The notes: a model not told the origin generated them from the letters alone. DNA of 64,000 nucleotides from Siphonodentalium dalli (GCA_032622095.1 CP136065.1:95237343-95301342), one strand, 5' to 3'. Shown: positions 46,082-59,125, counted from the first letter of the stretch. Program-made: numbers and translations.

Positions 46082-47210
46082 ATCCGAACGCCGAGGTACT
46101 GGCCGCGCATATTTTGACTTATAAGGCTTTTTTTTTCAATTGATAATTTCCACAAAATATAAGATGGCCGCCAGAATGTCCGTTTTTTGTTTGTGCCATC
46201 AGTAGTCAATTATAATTGTAATAACTAACAAACCAAGAGAAAACCGGTATTCATGCAGGTGGTTATTTAGTACAATACATCTTAGTACGTATATCTCAAT
46301 ATTTGTCGCAATCGTGCTGAGAAGAAATGGAATGTGAAATTATTAAGGGTCATACAAAAATTCCGCTTATTCTCCTCAAGTCTGCCAACCAACATAATTC
46401 ACCCGGTTTTGGGATTTTGGGGGGGGGGGCAATGGATCAAAAACAGTTTCTGGTGTCCCTATGTAGAATATCGTGACTGGGCAGATTGATTATTTCTTCA
46501 ACATTTTCCACACAATCGAAGATGGCTATCAACATATTAAATATCCCACATAATCAGTGGTCGCTATAACGCTGATAAATCACCAACGAAAATTGCAATT
46601 GTTACAATATCCACTTATATATTGCCCTTCGTAGCACATTCAGAAGATTTGGAACCAACAGTTATTAAGATGTATTTCTTGGAAGTATTTGCTTGTGTGT
46701 CATACATGTCAGGTTGGCCTATATCGGTTGCTCTTTACAACAACCCGCAGTTAAATATAGTACAAACCATCGTTGTAGCATTTCATGCATGTCTATAATA
46801 TGATCAAATTGGTTGATAAGAACAGATCACCATGGGTAGATCTTGGTGTTGCAGCTGCTGTGAGTTGAACGTGGACGAAACCGTTACTGGTTATAATGGT
46901 TTTGTTTATGTACAGTTTTACACACCCTTCTAGAATCCGAATTAGGTTGGAGTTAATTTGTTGTTGATATGCATATCGCCAAACATTCCCATATGTATGC
47001 TACGTGTCGGCCCTCTTCACACTCTTTGGACATTGTGTAGTCGGAGGTAATCTGCGGAGTTCTTTGGTGCATGTTGCGACAGGCTTCCTAATCTGTGCTT
47101 CTCCCCATATCCACCAGCACATCATCTGACAAGAAAACCATAGTCAGAAATGGTAACGCCACCAAGATCATATTATTAGCCATAAATATAAATTATAATA
47201 TAAAATATTA
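46082..47210. other. Mostly no recognisable feature
   Basis: An AAGATGGCCGCC relative lies at 46135-46185, matching the sequence just left of the TTAA element. A G-run is near 46420. No gene recognised. Confidence 0.4.
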
Positions 47211-47212
47211 TT

Positions 47213-47246
47213 CATTAGTTAGCGCTAATATAGGCGCTAACTAATG
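47213..47246. repeat. Perfect hairpin, 13-nt arms
   Basis: CATTAGTTAGCGC / GCGCTAACTAATG with an 8-nt loop. Confidence 0.85.
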
Positions 47247-47684
47247 ACTTGTTAAATAACATCTAATAAATATTCATCTTATTCACAACTTTAAGGAGTC
47301 CTTCTGGTACACGAGAATATTTATCGCCGTTTGATTTGAACCAAGTGAACTCGGCCCATATATAATTGATAGAACAGACCTCTATTATGATGATCGTGTC
47401 GTTATTTGTTTAAGATACGTATCAATTGACATATACGCACCCGTTCCCTCATTAAAATCTATATATATCGCCCATTTTAGGGGAACTCCGCGAATTCGGG
47501 GACTTCCGCAAAGTGACCTCCACAAATCGGGACCTACTGCAAATCGTCGCACCCAATGCAATTTGTAAACAAATACGATTGACATGCGTTTTAACGAGGT
47601 GAGCGTTAATTAAACGAAAGAAGCATTCTACATAAACTATTTGTCATGGACTCATATATATGTGTCATATATATGTGTCAACTA

Positions 47685-48489
47685 CACTCTTATGACTAAT
47701 GTGTAGGTTTTCTACACACAATGTGTAGCCCTGCTACACAATCATTATTCATTTTTGATCTTAAACATATTTGTGTAGTATATGTGTAGTTTTATGTAGG
47801 TACACAAATTGTGTAACAATTTGTACACAATAAATGGGTAAATTTCTACACATTTATACACACTGGTGTGCATAAAATCAACACATATGCCTTACACATT
47901 TTGTGTAGATTCTTACACATATATATCGTAGACAAGAATGTAAGTTCAGTATTCCGAGCTGTGGGTATATAGTATTGATGACATATGGAGATTTATATGT
48001 TAAAACTTTCATGGCGTACAATGGTACGTAATATTTTGCTCTGTGATGTGTGAGTTTTCGTTTTAAATGAACAAACCAGGGTCGTGGCGTGCTGCACAAT
48101 ATTAGTATTGACGTATTACAACAACCATATAAACAAGTGTAAGAGCAGTATTATTCATGAAAGTTTTAACAAATAAATCCTCATATATCATTAATACTAT
48201 ACTCACAAGTCGGAATTCTGAACTTTCATTCCTTGTCTACGATCGCTGTAGATTGTATTCCAAAAAATATACTCAAACAATATGGCCGTCATGTAGCTGA
48301 CTATGAAAATGAAGGCACGCAATGCGCATGCTCTACGTTTTACACAATTATGTGTAATAAAATATACACATTATGTGTAGAACGGCACTTGGTCAATGTA
48401 TTTGTATGTAAAACTACACATTGTTATGTGTATTAACCGGGTTTACACATTTGATGTGTAATCGTTTCTACACATTAGTTATAAGAGTG
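47685..48489. mobile_element. 805-bp TA-site MITE with TGTGTAG subterminal repeats
   Basis: Terminal inverted repeats CACTCTTATGACTAATGTGTAG and CTACACATTAGTTATAAGAGTG are bounded by TA on each side, as for Tc1/mariner-type insertions (family knowledge). ACACA/TGTGTA motifs are densely repeated within 300 bp of both ends. A second inner inverted pair, TCGTAGACAAG.AATG with CATTCCTTGTCTACGA, lies at about 47928 and 48224. No transposase frame; the small overlapping frames are ignored. Confidence 0.82.
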
Positions 48490-48638
48490 TAAGGTCGCTT
48501 TGCGTGGTAAAAGTGAAAAGTGAAAGTGGAAAATCCTATTGAAAATGAAAGTAGCCTACAATTTTGGGATTTCCGCGGCAGATTGCAGTGAATCTATACT
48601 ATTGGAAGTGAATGTACAATTCCTGGAATTCTATCAGA

Positions 48639-48716
48639 TATCGCGACTCTGCTCGTTTTCGTGATCATAGGTTATATAGGGCCTATATGACCACGAAAAC
48701 GAGTCGAGTCGCGATA
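48639..48716. repeat. 78-bp imperfect palindrome
   Basis: TATCGCGACTC..CTCGTTTTCGTG pairs with CACGAAAACGAGTCGAGTCGCGATA, with TATATAGGGCCTATATGA at the loop. Confidence 0.85.
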
Positions 48717-48901
48717 CATCCATCGGTACAAACACATTGTGTATACGATACAATTTTGACTTGATGACCAGAACATAAAAGATGGCGGTTAATCCAAGTC
48801 TCCAACAGAACATACATGCGCGCTCCAATTAAAATTACCCATAATTCAGTTCACTACACCAGGGGCTCCCAATGGGTTATATATTATTTTCAGGCAATCA
48901 G

Positions 48902-49070
48902 ATTATTTATATTTTCAACAACATATTATTACACCGGTGACTTTAAGTTTACAATTTCAGCCTGTCCTCAAGCTATCGATACGATTTATCATATTTTCAA
49001 AAACATATTATACACCGGTGGCGTTAACTTTACAATTTCAGCATCTACGTGATTCTATCGGTACGATTGA
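48902..49070 (+). repeat. Two tandem copies of an 85-bp unit
   Basis: TATTTTCAA.AACATATTA...ACACCGGTG.C.TTAA and TTACAATTTCAGC occur twice, followed by CTATCG.TACGATT. Confidence 0.8.
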
Positions 49071-49527
49071 GTAAGGTACAAAAAAGATCTCCAAGAATAC
49101 ATTCGTCCAGTCCACCACACAATATCAAAATCACCGAAACTAGTTACACCACTATGTGGCGTAATGAGGTGGAAGTTGGCGGCCGGTAATATAATGCAGT
49201 CAGAATGAGTCATTTCATGACGTATTCTCTGCTATAAGACCTCCCACTATGATTAGCATCGTCGCCTAAAACTGTTTGCAGAACCGTCTGCATAGCGGTT
49301 GCTGATGTAAAAACACCACATCTTACAGAAGCACAGAGGTATAAGGACAAGTGCAGCAAGGAATTGTAAAAATATCTTCCGTCGTATTTTATCGAAGACG
49401 GGACAATTTTCTCTACTCACCATTCACCAAGTAATTCAACAACAACAACAAAAATGACATATTTTTCTGGTTCTTCCTGTATACTGTGATTGACTCCCAA
49501 TTGTGATCCAACATAACGTTTTGAAAC

Positions 49528-49944
49528 ATGCACGTTGCGTTTATATTTGTGTTATGCACGAGGGACATTTCATGTGATTTTGGACCATCAAAGCAGAAAA
49601 TGACCATGTCATTATTTACTGGTTGTACCATTGGATTGTTGCGTTCGTTTGCCCTAGTCTCCTTCACCGACTCCGATTGCTACTCATCGGGCACGGCCTA
49701 CGGCAATCGCCATTTCGACCAGTCACATTATCTCCGGTCACGTGATCTATACGATGCGACTGTATGGCTGCTTACATTGTTCACAATATCGAATCTGCGC
49801 TCTTCAATTTCCATCAAATGTAGGAAAACTGAGTCATGTTATCAAACAACTCGATGCAGTCTTCGACTAATTATATACTATGACACCGCGGATTGGTTCT
49901 TATATGTTCACAATATGATTCAATTATATTTACCAGCCACTTGA
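49528..49944 (+). CDS. Unrecognised 138-codon open frame
   Basis: Not associated with a repeat in this window. The middle (LVSFTDSDCYSSGTAYGNRH, YLRSRDLYDATVWLL) looks more protein-like than neighbouring frames and has higher GC. No known domain. An exon of a host gene or a decayed mobile-element gene are both possible, as is chance. Confidence 0.22.
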   Translation: MHVAFIFVLCTRDISCDFGPSKQKMTMSLFTGCTIGLLRSFALVSFTDSDCYSSGTAYGNRHFDQSHYLRSRDLYDATVWLLTLFTISNLRSSISIKCRKTESCYQTTRCSLRLIIYYDTADWFLYVHNMIQLYLPAT

Positions 49945-50146
49945 GTGTGTGCACATGTGCGGCGTTCTGCATGAAATGAAAACTTGGGAAATTGTGTCAC
50001 CTAGCTGTACTACAACCTTGCATAGTTGTCACTTCGTGTTGACCTTTTCTGTTCCTGTTGCTTTATGGTTGTTGTTGTTCATAATATTATCTGATATAGT
50101 GCGACGTCGGAATACAGCGGCCATTTGAGCTTCCTTTTGTTTGGGG

Positions 50147-50235
50147 TCGCTTCGGTGGCCATGTGGTATTGACGTCGGACTTTGAGTCGCAAGGCGTGCC
50201 CGCCGTCATGGGCCGGGGTTCGAATCCCACCCAAT
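50147..50235 (+). ncRNA. tRNA-derived SINE head or tRNA pseudogene
   Basis: GGTGGCCATGTGGTATTGACG resembles a pol III A box of the Leu/Ser type, and GGTTCGAATCC is an exact B box. CGTCGGACTTTGAGTC and a long variable-arm-like GCCCGCCGTCATGGGC lie between. The acceptor stem does not close as in a working tRNA, so a SINE head or pseudogene is favoured. A downstream body of unclear length (to about 50340) precedes a C-rich run. Confidence 0.6.
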
Positions 50236-50379
50236 CCCAAACAATTTACACTGTCTCAAAAATAACACTTGCTTCTAACAATAGGCGCCTGGTGTGTTGT
50301 ATAGTCCCAGACATGTTCAAAGCACAGATGATTGGCACAATATACCCCCCCACCACCACCACAATGACACATATATAAG

Positions 50380-51470
50380 ACTTATATATATGTCTTTGGG
50401 TAGAGGGGTCTATTGTGCCAATCATATGTGGATTATATAAAAAGTTACAGGCATCGAAACAAAAAAAATCAGGCCAAAATTTTGCCATATTTCTGGTCGG
50501 ACATTTTCTGGGCACGCCGGATTAATGAATTTTCCGAGGAGACATTCATTTTTCAGCGGTGACTTTCATCAAGACTTACATTTCGGGTAAATTTCTATTC
50601 ATTCAAACCATAAACGATGTTCGTTTGGCACTCATGACCGAGCTATGGTACCAAATCTATTTCTCTAGAAAGCGAAAAGCGTAAACTTCCAAGGTCGCCA
50701 AAATGAAAGACATTTTACGTTTTATCACTTTCGTGAGACTATTTTAACTACATTTCACAGTCATGGGTGCAAAAACAGATTCTTTTATGGCTTGAAATCA
50801 AATGAAAACTTACACGAAATTGATAGAATTTAAGTCTAAACGAATGTCACCCACAGAAACCGACTGTATTGTCTGGTCCGAATGGAAAATTTGGTGTGCC
50901 CAGTAAATGTCCGACCAGACCCCACTACCCAAAGACATATATATAAGACAAGCTACCTATCTATCATATTACGAAATTCCCACAACATGTCGTTGTCGGG
51001 CTGTAGCTAAAATACATTTAAATTTTTAATCCAAACTACAATGCACATTTTTTCCATGAAGGATTATGTTCATTTTGGCATATCACCCGACTCAATCAGT
51101 TGATTTTATCAAAAGTTACAGGCATCGGAACAATAAACATTCAAGCCAAACTTTCTGGTCGGACATTTACTGGGCACACCAAATTTTCCATTCGGATCAG
51201 ACAATATGTACAGTCGGTTTCTGTGGGTGACATTCGTTTAGACTTAAATTCTATCAATTTCGTGTAAGTTTTCATTTGATTTCAAGCCATAAAAGAATCT
51301 GTTCTTGCACCCATGACTGTGAAATGTAGTTAAAATAGTCTCACGAAAGTGATAAAACGTAAAATGTCTTTCATTTTGGCGACCTTGGAAGGTTACGCTT
51401 TTCGCTTTCTAGAGAAATAGATTTGGTACCATAGCTCGGTCATGAGTGCCAAACGAACATCGTTTATGCT
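50380..51470. repeat. Nested inverted repeat with three related blocks
   Basis: 50606-50926 and 51150-51466 are inverted copies of about 320 bp, for example AACGATGTTCGTTTGGCACTC with its complement at the right end, and CCGAATGGAAAATTTGGTG with CACCAAATTTTCCATTCGG. In addition, 50440-50640 is a direct, more diverged copy of 51110-51290 (AAAAGTTACAGGCATCG, TCTGGTCGGACATTT). TATGTCTTTGGGTAG (50390) and CTACCCAAAGACATA (50928) are inverted as well. No coding content. Confidence 0.85.
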
Positions 51471-51474
51471 TCAA

Positions 51475-52260
51475 GTTCTCCATCAACCGAAGTGCTCCCC
51501 CAGCGTTACTATGAATAACATTATTATTTGGCTAATTTCAGTAATATTCTCCCTGTTTACACTCGATAACACAAATTTGTCTCTGCATTTAAAATCTTTG
51601 ATATAGATCGTTTATATTCTGCAATAATTTGTACACAAGGGACGAATTCTTATGTTTTATTGTGTTTTTAAACTCCGAGGTGGCGAAATCTCGGGTTGTT
51701 TACATTATGAACGTTTGAGTCTGTAATCGGAATCAGAATCTGAATCCGGATGACGACGAAATAACGATTGATTACGATTACGGTCTGTCCGTTTACTGAT
51801 TCTGGTCTGTTCGTTTACCGAACCACGTCGTACGGGGACTAATCCGTAATCTGAATCCAGATTCTCTCACGAAATAACGACTCTGGCTAATACTGCTATC
51901 AATGATTGGTGTGACCATGTAAAATACATGGATTACAAGGATTTTACATACGGAAAATACATACAAGTGTGTATCCACCTTAAGTGTAAATTCAAAATTC
52001 CATAGCTTAATGTAATTCATATTCCATATCTGAAACCTCCCCTGAAGCTGAACTGGATGCAGCCAATTACTGATGCTACTAACTTTTGACATTTATTTAC
52101 CTTAGATGATACCATTATATATAAGGTAGTAATATGGGAGGCCAAGCAGCTGGGCCAAGTTCACTTAGAAATAAATTAGAAATGGAGAATAATCTTGATC
52201 AAAGTAGTTATTTTTACAAATATGATATCCAAATTGACAACTCGCACCGTCATTCTTAAA
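51475..52260. other. No recognisable feature
   Basis: A 99-codon minus frame is unrecognised. TAATC.GAATC.GAATC short repeats near 51720-51860 are the only pattern seen. Confidence 0.35.
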
Positions 52261-52261
52261 T

Positions 52262-52505
52262 ATTAATTACATGCATTGAATCTTGATGGCGAAATCGTTT
52301 TCGTTAGTTTATCGCCAATAGTTGCGTCCCGATTCGAGATGTAAATATTTACAATTGAGCGTAGTTCAGACGATGTTTTATATTGGAGTGGTACGGTCGA
52401 TTTGCTTGAGATTTTCGGCGATGTTAGTAGAATGCTACATTCCTCCAGTTGGCATAGCACCTGGATACTAACTGATCAGTTGCACGCACCCGAACAAGTC
52501 CATAA
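52262..52505 (-). repeat. Dispersed repeat, minus copy (partner at 6320-6560)
   Basis: Reverse complement of 6320-6560 over about 240 bp, bounded on the left by ATTAATTACATGCATTG and fading at the right near TATTATGGACTTGTTC. Confidence 0.7.
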
Positions 52506-52509
52506 TATA

Positions 52510-53385
52510 CCTTTAATAATTAATGTCGCTTAAGCGCAATTATTAGTGCTCAGGTACAATTATTTCTGCTTACATGATGACATATATACCTGCATGTGTC
52601 CCCCAGTGTTAGCCAAAGGTTAAATGGTAGGAAGTGTCGCACAGTTTCCATATAGGTCTAGCCTACATTTTTAGTTACGCGGTTAGGCGTGGTCACTCGA
52701 TGCTGTTGTCATTTTTGTTGCGGGGAAAGTAATCAAGAAATTTAGGTTATCGATAAATAACCTAAATTGAATGGTGTGTGTCAGCTGATTGTTTTTATAA
52801 TACAGTATTCCGTGGATTGAGGACCTAATAGTTACCTAAATTATTATATGTTAACCGTAATTTCAACAAGTAGGTATTATATTTTGTAATTGTAACTAAT
52901 GATGTGTATATGGGACCTTAAATTTGACTCGGGGTCCCATTAAATCCATCTTGTCTCTGTGCTGCGCTAATATATAGCGTTCCTGGTTTAGCAGCTCCGC
53001 CACAATTGAAATGTTGAGCAAGTTTTGGCCTCTTTATTATTTTCGACATGTCGTTCTCGGTCCTGCCGCCGAAACTGTCGAAGAGCTAGTTCTCTGTGCA
53101 ATGAAAGAACTAATACATTCACGCACATCTTAGTCCAACAAATTAGACTATTCGGATTTAAGATATATTTTAATATTTGGACATTTACTATTATCTTAAT
53201 CCCGGGAGCTAATATGGGTACCCTTGCACACCCCCCCCCCCCCCACACCTGGGACTTAACTTTACCCCACTCATTTTGTTCCATATTATGTTCTTCAACT
53301 TTTAAGCAATGTTAACAAGGGAAAAAAAGTGGCCGTGTAGACTCCAGACAAGATGGCGTCCATCATGGCCGTCATTGTTCAGACT
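52510..53385. other. No recognisable gene
   Basis: Small hairpin TTTAGGTTAT/ATAACCTAAA near 52740-52765 and a poly-C run near 53230. Overlapping frames of 98 and 96 codons on opposite strands at 52988-53315 are not recognised. Ends with an AAGATGGCGTCCATCATGGCCG motif at 53350. Confidence 0.4.
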
Positions 53386-53389
53386 AGAC

Positions 53390-55415
53390 CCTAAGTCAGT
53401 TTGATGCAAATTATAACGGGAAATCTAGTAAAATTTATACAAATGTATATATTTTCGTGAAGCTAAGACATAATGACACTTTTATAGGGCAACATTGAAA
53501 CTCCACATCCAAGATGGCCGCAAAAAAGTTTATGCTGTTTGGAACTGGTTGAGAAATGTGAATTTATTTTGTATTCTGCCAAAATGGCCGCTAAGAAATG
53601 GAAAATGGTAGATATTGCGCCAGCGTGCCCTGCAATCGCTTACAAGTTGTGGTTGGTGTATAAAATGGGATATTCTGCCTTCTATGCATTGAATACTAAC
53701 ATGTCTGATGTGTCATGGTTAATTGTTACTATTGTTACCACTGACATTACCAGAAATATTGGATTTTTCTCTCACAAAATATCGGCAAAAATTCGCTTTT
53801 CAGGTTTGGACCATTTTTCAAGTAAAATGTAACTATTTTTGGTATGAAAGGTGTTTATTGTTGATGTCTATCTTAAATGTGTCACACTACGGTGTTTATA
53901 GACCAAATAGCTCAAGATGGCTTCCAAAATGGCAACCAAATTTGGTCAAAAGTTCAATTTTGACATTTATTCCGAAAATTATTCTCTGCGTTATTCGAAA
54001 AGGTGGCAAATTGTGACTCAATTAAAGACAAATTAATTTTAAACTTGAAGTATGGAATTTTGCCAAGAACCTTGTTTGTGATTCTGGCCATATTATCGAA
54101 AGAAAATGGGCATAACTTTGAGACGGAAATGAGAAAAACCATAATATGTAGCTATTCTGGCCCATTAGGATAAAAATTGATCAACTGGATACAGGGTGGA
54201 TGCCAATGTGGCAGCCCGGGGGTTACTTTATGATCATAGGTGAGGTGGATAGGCATACAGGGAGTTATTAAATGTCATGAACGATGTGAATAGGTATACA
54301 AGGAGTGACTATATGGTTATGAGACGGGTGTCCATGGTAAGATGTATATGTATACAAGGTCATGTGTGAGGTGAATCGGTATGAATGGAGTGACTGTATG
54401 GGTTTTGTGTACCCAGTACGGGTGTACCCGAGGTGGCCGCATGGGCATTGATGTGGTGTGTATATATAACGAGAGTAGCTACATGGCCATATGTGTGTTG
54501 TTTATGTATATATGGAGTGACTGTAAGGTCATGGTGGGATGTACATGTGTACCGTGTGTGGCTGTATTGTGACAGGTGAGTGTATATGTATACATGTGCT
54601 GTATCTATGATCATGGATGACTTGAAACATATTTTATTTGCATAATATACAAAAGGGATTGGTTTTTGCAACTTATGATCATGGATGCCCTTCCCGATAT
54701 ACCAATGCCGGCACACACGACCACTCACCCTTACCTTGCATACACACCTCACACATGACAAATTCAGCAATTCACTGTATATATTCACTATATATGATCC
54801 ATGATCATACAGCTACTCCCTATACGACATATATAAATATAAATCCCACCCGATACCAAAATAAAAGGGCACTCCCTATATACCCACACGCTCGCCAATG
54901 ACCATCCAGCTTGCTCCAGGTATGCATATACACTTATGTCATGACCGTAAAATAATTCCATGTTCACCTATACACATTACCCATAACCATAAAATCACTC
55001 CCTATTTATCCATACACTCCATCCATGATCATACAGACAGCACATGTATACACATCTACCCACCTGTCACAATAAGCCACACATTGTACACCTGTACATC
55101 CCACGCACGACCTTACAGTCACTCCATATATACATAAACAACACACAGATGACCATGCAGCTAGTCTCGTATCCATACACCACATCAATGCACATACAGC
55201 CATATCGGGTACACCCGTACTACTCCATGTATACCGATTCACATCACGCATGACCATACAGCCACTCCGTGTATACCTATGCTGTTAGTATATATCTCAC
55301 CATGGATACCCCAATCATAACCAAATAGTCACCCGTTGTATACCTATTCACATCATCCATGGCAGTATAACTCCCTGTATTCTTATCCACCTCACCTATG
55401 ATCATACAGTAACTA
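53390..55415 (+). repeat. Fold-back family, copy 2 (one arm plus core)
   Basis: 53390-54200 matches the inner part of the left arm (35220-36370), including ATATATTTTCGTGAAGCTAAG, AAGATGGC motifs, GTGTCACACTACGGTG and TGGATACAGGGTG. The 42-bp core follows in one direction (54200-54620) and then inverted (about 54700-55415). The opposite arm is absent. Confidence 0.8.
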
Positions 55416-55685
55416 GTGGAGTAGCTTAACAATAAACCGTTCACTTTCGGATTAAAGCATGAAACTTTCAGGGTTGCTTGGGTATGTGGTCCACATCAAC
55501 CAGTTAGCTGGTTCCAGGATTTTGGTGACCACTTGACCTTCAAATTGACCTTGACATATCGAAAACTGGAGATTTGGGGGTATCTATTGTGTATGAAATA
55601 TAATGGCTATATTAAAGGATATATAGACACTGGATATTATCAATGCAATACCATGGATTTCCGCATTTGTATCCACATTCAATTT
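55415..55685. other. Spacer between fold-back copies
   Basis: Contains GGGTTGCTTGGGTATGTGGTCCACATC and a TTGACC...TTGACC stretch. No relative elsewhere in the window and no gene recognised. Confidence 0.35.
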
Positions 55686-57958
55686 ATATACGATAATCCA
55701 AAATGGCCGCCATAATCGACGCCAAAATTACAAAATTTGACGTTTTTTCACTAATATCTTTAAAATCAGTTGTTTTTTTTTAACTGCCCATTCATGGGCT
55801 CCCTGCCACCTGCGAACCCTTAAAGATTCGATTTTACAGAACACGGTATAAAAATTCACCAAAAATCACCATTGGGATTTTGGTCATATTTCGTCAAGAA
55901 TTGAGAAGAAGTGCAATCTAAGTGACAAATTCCATTTCTTCTGAATATTCCAACTCAATTGTACCCAAATTGTCACTTTGGCTCAAAATGGCTGCCAAAA
56001 TGGCAGCCAAAATATGGAGAAAACAAAAATATTGCCCCAGCGAGACATACAACCGCATACAAGTTGTGGTTGATGAAAAATTACTATTCTGTCTTATAGA
56101 TATTGAATGCTACCATAACCTTGGTTAATTGCTACAATTTTAAACACTGACATTACCAGAATTATTGGATTGTTCTATCACAAACTTGACATCAAAATCG
56201 GCAAAAATTAACTTTTCAGGCTAAGATAATTTTCTCAAGTAAAACGCAACTATCTTTGGTATCGAAGGTGTTTGTTGTTTTGATAAGACGTGCGACATTT
56301 AAATTTCCCGCACGACATCGCTCCGGAAGCCGGCCTGAAATGAATCGACTGTCACGTTGAAATCAGTAGATTCTGGCGCATGACGTCACTTAAATGGGGA
56401 CACCTCGCAGACGCAGACGGTATTTCCCATCGGTGCATTTGTTTTTGCTTTCCAATTCTTTTTCAACTTGTTACTTATGAGGCATGACAAATTAATTATA
56501 AAGCATGCAGTATGGAGTTTTGCCAAAAACACTTTTGGGATTCTGACTATGTCTTTTGTACGGAAATGGACAGAACTTTGAAACTGAACTGAAAGGGGCA
56601 TTATTATGAGGCTACTCAGGCCAATAAAATTGTGGCTCATTGGCATCGAAATGACTAATGTCAGGAAAACCGTTTCCCCCTTTGTGCATATAAACCACCA
56701 TCAGGATGTAGAACTCTATGGCATTAGCTCTATATCGTTTAACATATCCCTGAGTTATTGTGTAAAGCGATACCCACCCAAATTTACACGTGTACAACCC
56801 ACCCATGACAATACACTCGTTCCATATATACATAAACACCACATAAATTACATGTAGTCACTCGCTTTTTACACATACACCTCACCCATTAGCCATACTT
56901 CGGTATACCCGTACACCACGCCCTTGACTATATACCCATAAGTCACCATGCAGGCACACCAAATATACTTCTACACCTCACCCACGACCGAATAGTTATA
57001 TAGCTCTACACCACATTCATGATAATACGGTCACTTCTTGTTTCCATATTCGCCTCACCATTGACCATACAATTACTCCATTTTATACATTTGCCACACC
57101 CATGGCCATGTAGTCACTCAAGGTATACCTACACACTACACCCATAACAATAGAGTCACTCCAAGTATACATATACACATCACCAATGGCAATACAGACG
57201 TTCAATATATACCAATACCCCGATCACACGACCATTCATACACTCCAAACTTGCATATACACCTCACTCATTACAATTCAGGCACTCGGTGTACACTTAT
57301 AACCACATTCGTGGTCATACAGTCAATCATTGTTTACCAATTCGCATCACCGTTGGCCATATGGTTACTCCATATACAAATATTGGCCACACCAATGGTC
57401 ATATAGCCACTAAAGATATACACCCCACCCATGCCTATAAAGTCACTCCAGGTATACATATACAACTAACCAGTTGCCATGCAGCTTCCAAGACATACGA
57501 ATACCCTGCACATCACCTCACTAAAATATTGGCCATACGGTCACTCCCTATATATCTATTGACCACACCCATGACCATATAGCCACTCAATATATCATAT
57601 ACAACCCCACTCATAACCATAGCGTTACTCCAGTTGTACGTATACACCTCACTAATTGCCATACAACCCTTCAAGACATACCAGTACCATGTACACCACC
57701 TCACCATTGGCCATATGGTATCTACCTCATACCTATTTGCCACATACATGGCATATAGCCACTCAAGATATACATATGCACCCCGCACATGGCCATATAG
57801 TCATTCCATGCATGCATATACACATCGGCATTGAACGGATACACCAATATCACGCGGCCATTTGTAGACTCCAGAATTGCATATACACCTCACGCATGAC
57901 AATTCAGCCATTCGCTGTATACTCATACATCCGATCCATGATCATACAGCAACTCCAT
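55685..57958 (+). repeat. Fold-back family, copy 3 (one arm plus inverted core)
   Basis: 55685-56640 matches the left arm (35300-36330) with more divergence and a stretch of unrelated sequence near 56285-56390. From about 56770 to 57958 the core monomers run only in the CATACAGCCACTCC direction, so the forward half of the core is missing. The core continues briefly at 59126-59170 beyond the hAT-like insertion. Confidence 0.75.
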
Positions 57959-59125
57959 CAGGGTTGGGGCGATTACATGCCAATGTAATCGATTACGATT
58001 ACAATTACTTTTGATTTACATGATTACGATTACTGATTACATTTTTTCCCAATGTAATCGATTACAATTACAATTACTTTAGTAAATGTAATTGATTACT
58101 TTTTTATTACATCTGATTACAATTTTTAGTTTCCAACCATTTTGATCGCATAGGAATAAATAATGAAATAAATCAAATTAAAATATCAAATTTGATTGAA
58201 TAAAACATCACTAAATAACATGGAAACAACAAACGACTGAAACAATAGACAGAAGCAAGCAATAAACACATAAACATTTTACATTTACATGTATTGATGA
58301 GGTTTCATCATGAAGTTGTGCACCAACTTATTGGGAATATGTTATGTTTTATGTGTATTTATTTATGTGAATATATTTATAATATATTTTTTAATTTTCT
58401 TACATTCATTGAATCTAACGCGTACTATTTATGAAACTATCATTAGAAACACTTATAAATTATTTGCATGTTCTGTTAGATTCAATACCCAACACAAAGA
58501 AAATAACACAAAGGTTTATTTGATGATATCCTGATGAGGATTAAATGAAGCTCAACTCCATGAGTGCAGTAAATGACAAACCAGCTAATTAAGTTTACTG
58601 ATGTTCATCATGCACACCTACTTTGTTCAGTTAATTAGCCCTATTGTACCATGTGATTATACAGCCATTGTCTGCAGCAGTCCCAATAATATCTAATCCT
58701 AATTGAAGTTGGTTAGCCTATTGTATTCATATTAGAACATTTTATTGTCTGTATCATAAGTTTATTGCCATACATGCTGTATCCAACATTTCAGCAATTA
58801 TGTGTTTTTATCTGTGTCCACTGTCAGAATTAATGTACACAGTGTACCACATGAAAAAAATGTGCTAACTTTCTTATATGTTGTTTGTATATGTGCACAC
58901 TCCACAGTACTACAATATGGGACTATGAGTATCCAATAGCCATCCATATGGATATTTTAGTAGAAGTAATCAAAATGTAATCATGATTACAGGTACATTT
59001 GTAAGTGATCGATTACGATTATGTGTAATCAAAAAATGGCATGATTACTGATTACAGGCGATTACTACAAATTTTGTAATCGATTACTTTGATTACGATT
59101 ACTGATTACGATTACACCAATCCTG
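57959..59125. mobile_element. 1.17-kb hAT-like non-autonomous element
   Basis: The ends CAGGGTTGG and CCAATCCTG are inverted with one mismatch, and CAGGG-type ends are typical of hAT elements (family knowledge). Both subterminal regions (57970-58130 and 58965-59115) are dense with TAATCGATTAC and GATTACGATTAC motifs in both orientations. Flanking ACTCCAT and ACTCCCT are a possible imperfect target duplication. The AT-rich middle has only a 74-codon frame and no transposase domain. Inserted into the 42-bp core of fold-back copy 3. Confidence 0.75.

Noticed and set aside
50147-50235. Functional tRNA gene
   Set aside because: Box B is exact, but the acceptor stem and D-arm do not close convincingly, so a SINE head or pseudogene is preferred.
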